A stretch of DNA of 29,983 nt from JAWXCE01 sp034440495. Its GTDB lineage: Bacteria > Pseudomonadota > Alphaproteobacteria > Rhizobiales > Rhodomicrobiaceae. Of the stretch, positions 6,684 through 14,004 are shown in pieces. Numbering within the stretch: position 1 is the stretch's first letter; every line of letters begins with the position of its first letter. Made by a program: the position numbers and the translations under genes. The notes below the pieces were generated by a model. That model saw only the letters and a list, made by a program, of their open reading frames with translations, ran no database searches and was not told the origin of the DNA. The stretch spans positions 1-29,983 of the forward strand of contig JAWXCE010000074.1 in NCBI GenBank assembly GCA_034440495.1. The letters run 5' to 3'.

Positions 6684-6712
6684 CAAAAAAAGGCCCGCGC
6701 AGGGCGGGCCTT
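6684..6712 (-). terminator. Rho-independent terminator of groESL
   Basis: On the minus strand the arms AAGGCCCGC and GCGGGCCTT (plus-strand 6690-6698 and 6704-6712) form a 9-bp G+C-rich stem with a 5-nt loop. A run of seven T follows (complement of 6684-6690). It starts 27 bp after the groEL stop. Confidence 0.92.
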
Positions 6713-6739
6713 AAAACAATACTGTCGAATGAGCGTGGA

Positions 6740-8368
6740 TTAGTAATCCATACCGCCGCCGCCCATTGCGGGCATTGGCGAGTCTTTCTTCGGCTTGTCG
6801 GCGATCATTGCCTCGGTGGTGATGAGGAGGCCGGCGACGGACGCCGCATCCTGCAAAGCGGTGCGGACAACCTTTGCAGGGTCGATAACGCCAGCAGCGA
6901 CCAGATCGACATATTCGCCGGTCTGTGCGTTCCAGCCCATTGTATAGCCGTCCTGCTCCATAACCTTACCGACGATCACAGCGCCGTCTTCACCAGCGTT
7001 AGACGCGATGATGCGAGCAGGCGACTGGATGGCGCGGCGAATGATGTTTACGCCGGTCTTCTGGTCGTCGTTGTGAGTTTCGACATTATCGAGCATTTTC
7101 ACGGCGCGGAGCAATGCAACGCCACCACCTGGCAAAAAGCCTTCTTCGACAGCTGCGCGGGTTGCGTTCAGCGCATCGTCAACGCGGTCTTTTTTCTCTT
7201 TCACTTCAACTTCCGTCACGCCGCCAACCTTGATGACCGCAACGCCGCCAGCGAGTTTCGCCAGACGCTCCTGCAGCTTCTCTTTGTCGTAATCGGACGT
7301 GGTGTCGTCGATCTGCTTTTTGATCTGGGCGACGCGACCGTCGATGTCTTTTTTCTCGCCATTACCATCAACGATTGTCGTGTCGTCTTTGGTGATCGAG
7401 ATGCGCTTGGCGCGACCGAGCATTTTCAGCGTCACGTTTTCAAGCTTGATGCCGATGTCTTCGGAAATGACCTGGCCGCCGGTGAGAACGGCGATGTCTT
7501 CCAGCATAGCCTTGCGGCGGTCACCGAAACCAGGAGCTTTCACGCCAGCGACCTTCAGGCCACCGCGCAGTTTGTTGACGACGAGAGTGGCCAGTGCTTC
7601 GCCTTCAACGTCTTCGGCAATGATGAGCAGCGGGCGCGCGGACTGCACGACAGCTTCCAGCACTGGCAAAAGCGCTTGCAGGTTGGAGAGTTTTTTCTCG
7701 TGGATGAGAATGTATGGATCTTCGAGTTCGACGCGCATTTTCTCCGCATCGGTCACGAAATATGGGGAGATGTAGCCGCGGTCGAATTGCATGCCTTCGA
7801 CAACGTCCAGCTCGGTGTCGAGTGACTTGGCTTCTTCAACCGTAATAACGCCTTCGTTGCCGACTTTTTCCATCGCCTTGGCGATCATCTGCCCAATGTC
7901 AGCGTCGCCGTTTGCGGAGATGGTGCCGATCTGGGCGATCTCAGCGGATGTCGTGACTTTTTTAGCGCGTGCGGCGAGGTCTTTCACGGCGGCTGCAACG
8001 GCGAGATCGACGCCGCGTTTCAGGTCCATCGGGTTTGCGCCGGCAGCGACCGACTTCAGCCCTTCACGGACGATTGCAGCAGCCAGTATAGTGGCTGTGG
8101 TCGTGCCGTCACCGGCCTTGTCGTTGGTTTTGGAGGCGACTTCGCGCACCATCTGCGCGCCCATGTTTTCGAACTTGTCTTCAAGCTCGATTTCCTTTGC
8201 GACGGTCACGCCGTCTTTCGTGATGCGCGGCGCGCCGAAAGACTTCTCGATGACAACGTTGCGCCCCTTTGGACCAAGCGTGACCTGCACAGCGTTGGCC
8301 AGAATATCGACGCCGCGGAGCATTTTCTCACGCGCGTCGTATGAAAACTTCACGTCCTTAGCAGCCAT
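6740..8368 (-). CDS. groEL: Chaperonin GroEL (60 kDa)
   Basis: GroEL forms the double-ring chamber that folds proteins with ATP and GroES in the cytoplasm. The 542-residue product is of normal length. It has the N-terminal AAKDVKFSYDAREKMLRGVD, the ATP-site segments TLGPKGRNVV and KAGDGTTTATILA (near residue 86), the apical domain with DRGYISPYFVTD and KAPGFGDRRKAMLED, and the late VIDPAKVVRTALQDAASVAG segment. It ends with the short Gly/Met tail MPAMGGGGMDY. A GGAG ribosome binding site precedes the ATG. It follows groES after 30 bp in one transcript and ends at a strong terminator. Everything points to the main housekeeping copy. Confidence 0.99.
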   Translation of the reverse strand: MAAKDVKFSYDAREKMLRGVDILANAVQVTLGPKGRNVVIEKSFGAPRITKDGVTVAKEIELEDKFENMGAQMVREVASKTNDKAGDGTTTATILAAAIVREGLKSVAAGANPMDLKRGVDLAVAAAVKDLAARAKKVTTSAEIAQIGTISANGDADIGQMIAKAMEKVGNEGVITVEEAKSLDTELDVVEGMQFDRGYISPYFVTDAEKMRVELEDPYILIHEKKLSNLQALLPVLEAVVQSARPLLIIAEDVEGEALATLVVNKLRGGLKVAGVKAPGFGDRRKAMLEDIAVLTGGQVISEDIGIKLENVTLKMLGRAKRISITKDDTTIVDGNGEKKDIDGRVAQIKKQIDDTTSDYDKEKLQERLAKLAGGVAVIKVGGVTEVEVKEKKDRVDDALNATRAAVEEGFLPGGGVALLRAVKMLDNVETHNDDQKTGVNIIRRAIQSPARIIASNAGEDGAVIVGKVMEQDGYTMGWNAQTGEYVDLVAAGVIDPAKVVRTALQDAASVAGLLITTEAMIADKPKKDSPMPAMGGGGMDY

Positions 8369-8398
8369 GATCGACCACTCCTTTTGAACAAAAATGAA

Positions 8399-8734
8399 TT
8401 ACGATTTGGACTTCTTGCCCTTGTGCTCGGATGAGCTGGAGCCGCTGTCTTCGATAACGCCCATGATGTCGCTCTCCTTCATAATAAGGAGGTCTTCGCC
8501 ATCAATTTTAACTTCCGTGCCCGACCATTTGCCGAACAGAATTTTGTCACCGGTTTTCACGTCGAGCGCGACGAGTTCATTGTCATCACCGCGAGCGCCA
8601 GGGCCAACGGCGATCACTTCGCCATGCTGCGGCTTTTCTTTCGCGGTGTCTGGAATGATGATGCCGCCAGCAGTCTTTTCCTCGGCATCGAGGCGGCGCA
8701 CGACTACGCGGTCATGCAACGGCCGAAATTTCAT
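8399..8734 (-). CDS. groES: Co-chaperonin GroES with a Ser/Lys-rich C-terminal tail
   Basis: GroES caps the GroEL ring. The 111-residue product has the family start MKFRPLHDRVVVRRLD, the mobile loop AEEKTAGGIIIPDTAKEKP (contacts GroEL), and the core through GTEVKIDGEDLLIMKESDIMGVIE, where the family usually ends (about residue 95). Here a further ~16 residues follow, DSGSSSSEHKGKKSKS, a flexible basic tail not typical of GroES. A perfect GGAGGA ribosome binding site precedes the ATG. It is the first gene of groES-groEL, behind a CIRCE-like operator and a TTGACA/CTAGAT promoter. Confidence 0.98.
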   Translation of the reverse strand: MKFRPLHDRVVVRRLDAEEKTAGGIIIPDTAKEKPQHGEVIAVGPGARGDDNELVALDVKTGDKILFGKWSGTEVKIDGEDLLIMKESDIMGVIEDSGSSSSEHKGKKSKS

Positions 8735-8779
8735 AAGTGATCCTCCACAAAGCCCGACAATCGACCAACATGAGAAGGG

Positions 8780-8800
8780 CGGGCAGTTCCTTCTTGCCCG
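8780..8800 (-). promoter_or_regulatory. Hairpin at the start of the groESL leader
   Basis: Arms CGGGCA (8780-8785) and TGCCCG (8795-8800) can pair around a 9-nt loop. The hairpin would sit at or just after the predicted transcription start, and could protect or tune the groESL leader RNA. A role as a thermometer is not shown, since it does not pair with the ribosome binding site. Confidence 0.35.
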
Positions 8801-8801
8801 T

Positions 8802-8830
8802 ATCTAGAGCGGCTTTGTTGGCAGTGTCAA
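8802..8830 (-). promoter_or_regulatory. groESL promoter (TTGACA-N17-CTAGAT)
   Basis: On the minus strand TTGACA (complement of 8825-8830) and CTAGAT (complement of 8802-8807) are separated by 17 bp. The predicted start is about 60 bp upstream of groES. The same pair of hexamers with the same spacing precedes tRNA-Val, which supports both. Confidence 0.75.
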
Positions 8831-8844
8831 GAGGTGAGTGCCAG
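8818..8844 (-). promoter_or_regulatory. CIRCE-like operator (HrcA) over the groESL -35 box
   Basis: On the minus strand the site reads CTGGCACTC, 9 bp, CACTGCCAA. The consensus is TTAGCACTC-N9-GAGTGCTAA. The first arm fits 7 of 9 bases and the second 6 of 9, with exact 9-9-9 spacing. The -35 hexamer lies in the spacer and first bases of the second arm, so a bound HrcA repressor would block the promoter. Confidence 0.65.
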
Positions 8845-8878
8845 AGCTGCGGAGTTCTGTTCAGCTTTTAAATGAGAA

Positions 8879-9436
8879 TCAGGATTGCGTCTGTAGGGTG
8901 TCGCGGGAAAGATTTTGCGCCCTGTTCCACGATGCGATCCAGGCATCCACGTCGGGAGAGGGGCCAGACCATTGCGCGAAGCCTAAGATCACAGCCGGAG
9001 GTATGACCCCGCCTGCCTTTTTTAGGAAACGCGCGCGCACAATGCCCTCCGCTACAACTTCGTCGCCCTTCGCCCCGGCCGAGGCTCGCAAAAACCTCTG
9101 CTCCAGCAAAAACGCCTTATCATCCCAGCCGATAACGCGGGTGTTGATGGTGAATCTCTCGAACAAATGCAGCGAGCGCCGGAAGCGCATCGTCTCGGCC
9201 GCTATGACGGGATAGATGCCGTTTTCCTTTATTTTCCGCCATAGCCCGGAGCGGATCATCAGATCGACACGCGCCACATCCAGCATGGAAAAATAAACGC
9301 CGTTATTCACGTGCCCCAACAGGTCGAGGTCGCTGGGCCAGACGTGAAAGGGGGTGATGCACGGGCCCATCATCTCGCAGGGAGCACGGTAGCGCGCAGC
9401 AATGAAGTGCCATATGAGTCTCAGAAACAGGTTCAT
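8879..9436 (-). CDS. Hotdog-fold thioesterase (4HBT/THEM6-like acyl-CoA thioesterase)
   Basis: The 185-residue product has a single hotdog domain. The signature DLDLLGHVNNGVYFSMLDVAR (residues ~37-57) contains the Asp and the GHVNN turn of the 4-hydroxybenzoyl-CoA thioesterase family. The later segments FRRSLHLFERFTINTRVIGWDDKAFLLEQRFLR are the core strands. It would hydrolyse an acyl-CoA in the cytoplasm, substrate unknown. Its N-terminus (NLFLRLIWHFIAARYR) is hydrophobic and basic, like THEM6-type proteins. It lies upstream of groES on the same strand with 144 bp between, so read-through into groES is possible, but groES has its own promoter. Confidence 0.82.
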   Translation of the reverse strand: MNLFLRLIWHFIAARYRAPCEMMGPCITPFHVWPSDLDLLGHVNNGVYFSMLDVARVDLMIRSGLWRKIKENGIYPVIAAETMRFRRSLHLFERFTINTRVIGWDDKAFLLEQRFLRASAGAKGDEVVAEGIVRARFLKKAGGVIPPAVILGFAQWSGPSPDVDAWIASWNRAQNLSRDTLQTQS

Positions 9437-9584
9437 GCCTTCTCCTCTTTTGTCGGCGGCCGTGTCAAGGAGGGCTATTCCTGTTCTCGGCCCAAAGCAG
9501 CCTGCTAATTAACGATTATATGAGTTTTCTGCTTGCAAGCGGAAAAGGAATTCGCAGAGATTTTACGCATCAACAACGTGCATG

Positions 9585-10466
9585 TCATTTTTTTACTCCG
9601 GAGATTGCGGCGCTTATGGAGCGGATAAGCTGAGGCAAGTATGGGCCGCCGCAGACAATTTGATTGCCGGGGATGACGAGGCGGCGCGATGGCGGGAACG
9701 CAGCGGCCAAAGCGGGATGCGACAGCAGGGCGGCGCCCTGATCGCCCGGACGCTCGATGGACTCGAAAAGCGCCAAAGCGTCCGGCCGAAGTTTCAGTAC
9801 CTCCTCCAGAGTGACCTGCCGCGCGCCCTCGGAGGCAATACCAGACGCGGCGTTATCGGCGCCGATTTTCCGGATGACATCATCGAACAATGTGCCCGCA
9901 CCAGAAACATAGGCGGCCCGACGCAATTGTAGCACGCTCAGTTTGGATCGGACGAAGCGCGCACGCGCCTCGGCAAGCGCGACGTCGATCTCCGTTATAA
10001 GGGCCGCGCCGTGCGCTTCCTCGCCAAGGAGAAGCGCCGCGCGGGCAATGTCAGCCTTTGCCGCTTCAACGCTCTCTGCGGGTTCAAATGTTTCAACCCG
10101 TACTCCGAACGCCGCCAGCCGTTCGCGTGTGATGGCCCGGGTGAAGCTGCCAGCCAGAACGAGGTCAGGCTTGAGTTTCAGCACCTCCTCCGCGCCGCCG
10201 CCTATCAGCTTAACTCCACTCGCCGACACATCGGACGCGATGGGTGTAAATCCCGGGTCGGCGGAATAATGGGTTAGCGCGCCGATGCGATGCGGCGCCA
10301 GCGCCCACAAAAGCTGATCGGTGCAGGCGTTGATGGAGACGACGCGACCCGGCGTTTCGGCGTGCAGTGCGTTTGAGCAAAAGATTGTCAATCCCATGAG
10401 CGCAAGCGCAAATAGGAACAGACGAATGAGATTGTGTTTGTCACCTGACGCTAAGCTTCTTCGCAT
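9585..10466 (-). CDS. Periplasmic metal-complex binding protein (BtuF/FecB-like) of an ABC importer
   Basis: The 293-residue product has a signal peptide (about residues 13-36, LIRLFLFALALMGLTIFCSNALHA) and one class III periplasmic binding domain. Landmarks are GRVVSINACTDQLLWALAP, then PDLVLAGSFTRAITRERLAAFGVRVETF in the first lobe, a long linking helix (AALITEIDVALAEARARF), and GARQVTLEEVLKLRPDALALF in the second lobe. It would capture a siderophore, haem or corrinoid and hand it to the permease. It is transcribed away from its permease and ATPase genes, with a 113-bp divergent promoter region between them. No cobalamin riboswitch was recognised there, so the ligand stays open. An internal ATG in the signal region is a possible alternative start. 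Confidence 0.82.
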   Translation of the reverse strand: MRRSLASGDKHNLIRLFLFALALMGLTIFCSNALHAETPGRVVSINACTDQLLWALAPHRIGALTHYSADPGFTPIASDVSASGVKLIGGGAEEVLKLKPDLVLAGSFTRAITRERLAAFGVRVETFEPAESVEAAKADIARAALLLGEEAHGAALITEIDVALAEARARFVRSKLSVLQLRRAAYVSGAGTLFDDVIRKIGADNAASGIASEGARQVTLEEVLKLRPDALALFESIERPGDQGAALLSHPALAAAFPPSRRLVIPGNQIVCGGPYLPQLIRSISAAISGVKK

Positions 10467-10579
10467 TTATACTCTTATCCCTACTGCGCTGCTCCCCAAA
10501 ACGGCGGCTATGGCGCATCGACAATCCATCCGCACGCCAATACAACAAACCGCATGATTATAATGTCAACGCCCAGCCG

Positions 10580-11584
10580 ATGAAAACGCCGCCGCTAATC
10601 GCCACGCTCGCAGGGCTTGTCGCGCTCCTGTTCATAGTCTCCCTGCAAATTGGGGCGGTTTCGTTGACGCCAGGCGTCGTCGTCAGCGCGCTACTCGGCA
10701 AGGGCGATCCTGTTGACGTACTCATCGTCCAGGAATTGCGGTTGCCGCGAGCGATACTGGCGGCGCTGATTGGAGCAACGCTGGCGTTGTGCGGCTCGGC
10801 CCTGCAAGGGCTGGTGCGCAATCCGCTTGCAGCGCCTTCGGTGCTCGGCGCGCCCGGCGCTGCGGCGTTCGGCGCGGTCGTCGCCATCGCGACGGGAGCC
10901 GCAGACGCGTTGTCGTATTTCCTGCCCGTGGCAGCCATGCTGGGGGCGCTGATTTCGGTGGGTGCGTTGCTGTTTCTGGCGGGGCCTTCGGCAAGTATGC
11001 TCACACTGTTGTTGTGCGGCCTCGCGCTGTCGAGCCTGTCTGGAGCTTTGGTCTCACTAGCGCTCAATCTTGCGCCAAACCCCTATGCGGCGCTTGAAAT
11101 CGCGTTCTGGCTGCTCGGCTCGCTGGAAGACCGCAGCTTCCGCCATATCGCCATGGCAGCGCCTTTCATAGCTGCGTGCTGGCTGCTTTTGCTGCGCGGG
11201 CGCGGGTCCCTTCGGGCGCTCACGCTGGGCGAGGATGTCGCGCGCACCAGCGGCGTCGATTTTGGACGGCTGCGACTGATTATTGTGACGGCCGTGGCGC
11301 TGGGTGTTGGCGGGGCGGTGGCCGTCGCGGGCGTCATTGGCTTTGTCGGGCTGGTAACGCCACATCTCATGCGCCCACTTGTGGGCCATGACCCGGCACG
11401 CGTGCATGTCCCCGCAATGCTGGCGGGCGCGGCGCTGGTGCTGGCGGCGGATTGCGCGGCGCGGCTTATCCCGTCAAACGGCGAAATCCGCATCGGCGTG
11501 CTGACCGCGCTTGTGGGCGTGCCATTTTTTATCTGGCTGGTCTGGAAACAGCGCGGGCGCGACCTACTGCAGGCGCAAGGGTGA
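10580..11584 (+). CDS. FecCD/BtuC-type ABC importer permease
   Basis: The 334-residue product is a polytopic inner-membrane permease of the FecCD family, usually about ten helices. It contains the family's ELRLPRAILAALIGATLALCGSALQGLVRNPLAAPSVLG segment and, near the end, the cytoplasmic coupling region FVGLVTPHLMRPLVGHDPARVHVPA that contacts the ATPase. It ends with GVLTALVGVPFFIWLVWK. The start ATG at 10580 has a weak ribosome binding site but puts the first helix in the usual place. The ATPase gene follows with 4 bp between stop and start. It works as a dimer with two ATPases and the divergently encoded binding protein. The substrate class (iron-siderophore, haem or corrinoid) cannot be told from the permease alone. 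Confidence 0.92.
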   Translation: MKTPPLIATLAGLVALLFIVSLQIGAVSLTPGVVVSALLGKGDPVDVLIVQELRLPRAILAALIGATLALCGSALQGLVRNPLAAPSVLGAPGAAAFGAVVAIATGAADALSYFLPVAAMLGALISVGALLFLAGPSASMLTLLLCGLALSSLSGALVSLALNLAPNPYAALEIAFWLLGSLEDRSFRHIAMAAPFIAACWLLLLRGRGSLRALTLGEDVARTSGVDFGRLRLIIVTAVALGVGGAVAVAGVIGFVGLVTPHLMRPLVGHDPARVHVPAMLAGAALVLAADCAARLIPSNGEIRIGVLTALVGVPFFIWLVWKQRGRDLLQAQG

Positions 11585-11588
11585 TGTC

Positions 11589-12377
11589 TTGAGCTTGCAA
11601 GTGCAAAACCTGGCGGTGAGCCTTGGCGGCGTCCCCATCCTGGAGAACGTCTCATTCGAGGTGCAACGCGGCGAGGTGCTAGCGCTTGTCGGGCCGAACG
11701 GCGCGGGCAAAACGACGTTGCTGAAAGCCATCGCAGCGCTGATCCCGTTTGCGGGCGACGTGTTTTGGGACGGCGAAGCGTTGACTGGCATGAACGCTTC
11801 CGAGCGCGCCTGCCGTCTATCCTACCTGCCGCAGGGCCATGTCGCCCACTGGCCAATCTCCGTCCGAGATGTGGTCGCCATCGGCCGCGCTCCCCGGGCG
11901 TCTAGCATCGCGCGTCTGAGCAAAGCCGACGACGCAGCGATTGAACGAGCGCTTCATGAAGTTGGCATGGCTGGGTTTGCCTCGCGGCCAGTCACCGAGC
12001 TTTCCGGCGGTGAACGTGCGCGAGTGATGCTGGCGCGAGCGTTGGCCGCAGGCGCGCCGTTGCTACTGGCGGACGAACCGACAGCGTCGCTCGATCCGGC
12101 GCATCAGCTAGGGGTAATGGCGCTGTTGCGCGATATCGCAGCGCAGGGCCGCCTCGTCGTCGCCGTGATCCACGACCTCACGCTTGCCGCCCGCTTCGCC
12201 GATAAAGTGCTGGTGCTGGACGAGGGCAAAGTCGCAGCCTTTGGCTCCGTCCGACAAACGCTGACAGAGCCTATCATGCGTCGTGTTTTTCAAGTCGAAA
12301 GCGCGGCAGTTATGGTGGACGGAATTGAGATGCGAATTCCGATCAAATCATTAGTTCGGCCCGCGAAACATCTGTAA
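11589..12377 (+). CDS. ABC importer ATPase (FhuC/BtuD type)
   Basis: The product of 262 residues drives import of the metal complex. It shows Walker A GPNGAGKTTL, Q-loop YLPQGH, signature LSGGERARVMLARAL, Walker B LLLADEPTASLDP and the H-loop VIHDLTLAARF. The start is taken as TTG at 11589 (MSLQVQNLAVSLGG), because it gives the normal N-terminus, follows an AAGGG ribosome binding site and lies 4 bp after the permease stop. An in-frame ATG at 11511 lies inside the permease gene. The tail (RVFQVESAAVMVDGIEMRIPI) is typical of FhuC/HmuV proteins. The gene is the last of its operon. Confidence 0.94.
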   Translation: MSLQVQNLAVSLGGVPILENVSFEVQRGEVLALVGPNGAGKTTLLKAIAALIPFAGDVFWDGEALTGMNASERACRLSYLPQGHVAHWPISVRDVVAIGRAPRASSIARLSKADDAAIERALHEVGMAGFASRPVTELSGGERARVMLARALAAGAPLLLADEPTASLDPAHQLGVMALLRDIAAQGRLVVAVIHDLTLAARFADKVLVLDEGKVAAFGSVRQTLTEPIMRRVFQVESAAVMVDGIEMRIPIKSLVRPAKHL

Positions 12378-12685
12378 TATCATATATCAATGATGAACGA
12401 TATTTTATCACTTGTTATATGCAGCCCCTTACTTGCCGGACTTTTTTGGTGGGCTTATTGGTAGGGGCTGGCGAATGAAGAAAGACCCAAAAACGGACGG
12501 TCAGCCTTTACAGCGCATACAACGGACAGACTATTGGGAAGGACAATTCTCGAAAAAAGATTATATATATCAAAAAAGCCAACAAGGGAAAACTCATCGG
12601 CATCACAATTTTTGCTGCGGAAATACTAAGTTTTTTAGCCTTACGGTACTTTAATATCGTTTAGCATAAATACGCAATGTAAGCG
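12378..12685. other. A+T-rich intergenic stretch with a coding-like frame lacking a start
   Basis: No gene is certain here. CAGCCCCT and AGGGGCTG near 12422-12429 and 12463-12470 could pair over a long loop. From 12479 to 12664 (plus) one frame is open for 61 codons. It ends in a basic stretch and a hydrophobic segment (KLIGITIFAAEILSFLALRYF), which looks like a small membrane protein, yet it has no ATG, GTG or TTG before that segment. The overlapping frame from the ATG at 12475 (59 codons) looks less protein-like. A frameshifted small gene or chance are both possible. Confidence 0.3.
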
Positions 12686-12760
12686 TGGTGGACGCGACAG
12701 GGATTGAACCTGTGACCCCCGCCGTGTGAAGGCGATGCTCTGCCGCTGAGCTACGCGTCC
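12686..12760 (-). tRNA. tRNA-Val (anticodon CAC)
   Basis: The minus strand reads a full cloverleaf. The acceptor stem is GGACGCG/CGCGTCC, the D-arm TAGCTCAGCGGCAGAGCA, the anticodon loop TTCACAC with anticodon CAC, and the T-arm has CAGGTTCAATCCCTG. CCA is encoded (complement of 12686-12688). It reads GUG codons. A strong promoter lies upstream at 12775-12803. Confidence 0.95.
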
Positions 12761-12774
12761 GGTCCCAGACATTC

Positions 12775-12803
12775 ATCTAGGCTTCGCGTTCCCGCCCTGT
12801 CAA
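12775..12803 (-). promoter_or_regulatory. tRNA-Val promoter (TTGACA-N17-CTAGAT)
   Basis: On the minus strand TTGACA (complement of 12798-12803), 17 bp, then CTAGAT (complement of 12775-12780), 15 bp before the tRNA. Both hexamers and the spacing equal those of the groESL promoter. Confidence 0.8.
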
Positions 12804-12859
12804 GCATTGGCCGAGAGACAAATCACCCGATTCGGCATACGCTACTGGCATAGGCTTTC

Positions 12860-13237
12860 ATGCGCACAAAACTCACCGTCTGGTACAACACCAAATGCCC
12901 GGTTTGCAACGCGGGCATCGACTGGCAGTGCAACCGGCTGGTCGCTGCGGCGCGCTCGGGGGCCATCGAGTTTCGCGACATCAATCTGGAGCCGGAAGCG
13001 CTGGCGCGTTTCGGCGCATCGGTCGAGGATGTGCGCAAACGATTGCACGGGATGGACGCAGATGGCGCTCTTTTCGTCGGCGCGGACTGCGCCAGCGAGA
13101 TATGGCTTCGCACCCCCGGCGATGCGTGGCTGGGGCGTCTGACGAAAGCGCCCGTGATCCGATCCATAGCCCTCGTCGCGTATAACGGCTTTGCGCACCT
13201 GCTTTACATCTGGAACCGGCGCAAAGGCCATTGGTGA
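12860..13237 (+). CDS. DUF393 (DCC family) thiol-disulfide oxidoreductase-like protein
   Basis: The 125-residue product belongs to the DCC family, named for an Asp-x-x-Cys-x-x-Cys motif near the start. Here that region reads LTVWYNTKCPVCNAG, with Cys13 and Cys16 kept and the usual Asp-Gly changed to Asn-Thr. The rest (IEFRDINLEPEALARFG, DGALFVGADCASEIWLRTPG) follows the family's thioredoxin-like layout. The family is thought to act in thiol redox reactions but substrates are not known. The ubiG start comes 4 bp after its stop, so the two are probably co-transcribed and perhaps translationally coupled. Confidence 0.82.
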   Translation: MRTKLTVWYNTKCPVCNAGIDWQCNRLVAAARSGAIEFRDINLEPEALARFGASVEDVRKRLHGMDADGALFVGADCASEIWLRTPGDAWLGRLTKAPVIRSIALVAYNGFAHLLYIWNRRKGHW

Positions 13238-13241
13238 ATTC

Positions 13242-13997
13242 ATGCTGAGAAAAGACATTCGCAAACCGTCCGGGCAGGCGACCGCAGACCCTGCTGAGAT
13301 CGCTCGCTTCGAGGCGCTGGCCGAGGAATGGTGGAAGCCGAATGGCGCGTTCAAAGTCGTTCACGCTTTTAACGCCGTGCGCGTTGCTCATTTGACGGCG
13401 CGCCTGCCTGCGCTGGTTGGACACGCTCCGGGCGACATGCCGCTGAAGGGCAAGCGGCTACTTGATGTGGGTTGCGGGGCTGGCATCGTGACCGTGCCAT
13501 TATCGCGGTTGGGCGCGGATTGTCTTGGCATCGATGCGGCCGAGAAGAACGTGCAGGTGGCGGCGCGTCATGCCGCAAAAACCGGCGCCAACGTGGAGTA
13601 TCGTCACGCGCTGCCGGAGGATTTGGCGGGCGAGCCGCCGTTTGACATTGTTCTGTCGCTCGAAGTGATCGAACATGTGGCGGATGTGCGTCAGTTCCTG
13701 CGCGCGCTGGCTCCGCTTGTTGCGTCCGGCGGCGTGCTCGTGATTGGCACGCTCAACCGCACGCTCGCGTCCTATGCAAAGGCCATTGTCGGCGCGGAGT
13801 ATGTACTTGGCTGGCTGCCGCGTGGCACGCACGACTGGCGTAAATTCGTCAAGCCAGTGGAGATCGAAAGGGGCCTACAACCTTATGGTTTCGCAGTGCT
13901 AGAAGTGGCGGGAGTTTCGATGAACCCGTTGACAATGAAATGGGGAATCTCACGCGACCACGGTGTCAATTACCTGCAATTTCTGCGGAAACTCTAA
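13242..13997 (+). CDS. ubiG: Ubiquinone biosynthesis O-methyltransferase
   Basis: UbiG carries out both O-methylations in ubiquinone synthesis, using S-adenosylmethionine. The ATG at 13242 gives 251 residues starting MLRKDIRKPSGQATADPAEI and leads directly into ARFEALAEEWWKPNGAFKVVHAFNAVR, the UbiG-specific N-terminal segment. An upstream in-frame ATG at 13191 lies inside the DUF393 gene and is not needed. The SAM-binding motif is LLDVGCGAG (residues 73-81), followed by the acidic GIDAAEKNV. FDIVLSLEVIEHV and VIGTLNRTLASYAKAIVGAEYVLGWLPRGTHDW are further hallmarks. The product is cytoplasmic and membrane-associated. Confidence 0.97.
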   Translation: MLRKDIRKPSGQATADPAEIARFEALAEEWWKPNGAFKVVHAFNAVRVAHLTARLPALVGHAPGDMPLKGKRLLDVGCGAGIVTVPLSRLGADCLGIDAAEKNVQVAARHAAKTGANVEYRHALPEDLAGEPPFDIVLSLEVIEHVADVRQFLRALAPLVASGGVLVIGTLNRTLASYAKAIVGAEYVLGWLPRGTHDWRKFVKPVEIERGLQPYGFAVLEVAGVSMNPLTMKWGISRDHGVNYLQFLRKL

Positions 13998-14004
13998 GTC
14001 CGCT

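Noticed and set aside
6626..7825. Long open plus-strand frame of 399 codons
   Set aside because: It lies opposite groEL, reads as the usual antisense shadow of a highly biased gene, and has no protein-like pattern of its own.
10467..10579. Cobalamin riboswitch before the importer genes
   Set aside because: The shared 113-bp region has no B12-box-like sequence and is too short for the full element on either strand.
11083..11856. 257-codon minus-strand frame
   Set aside because: Opposite strand of the permease/ATPase genes, extremely rich in Arg, Ser and Pro as expected for antisense of G+C-rich DNA.
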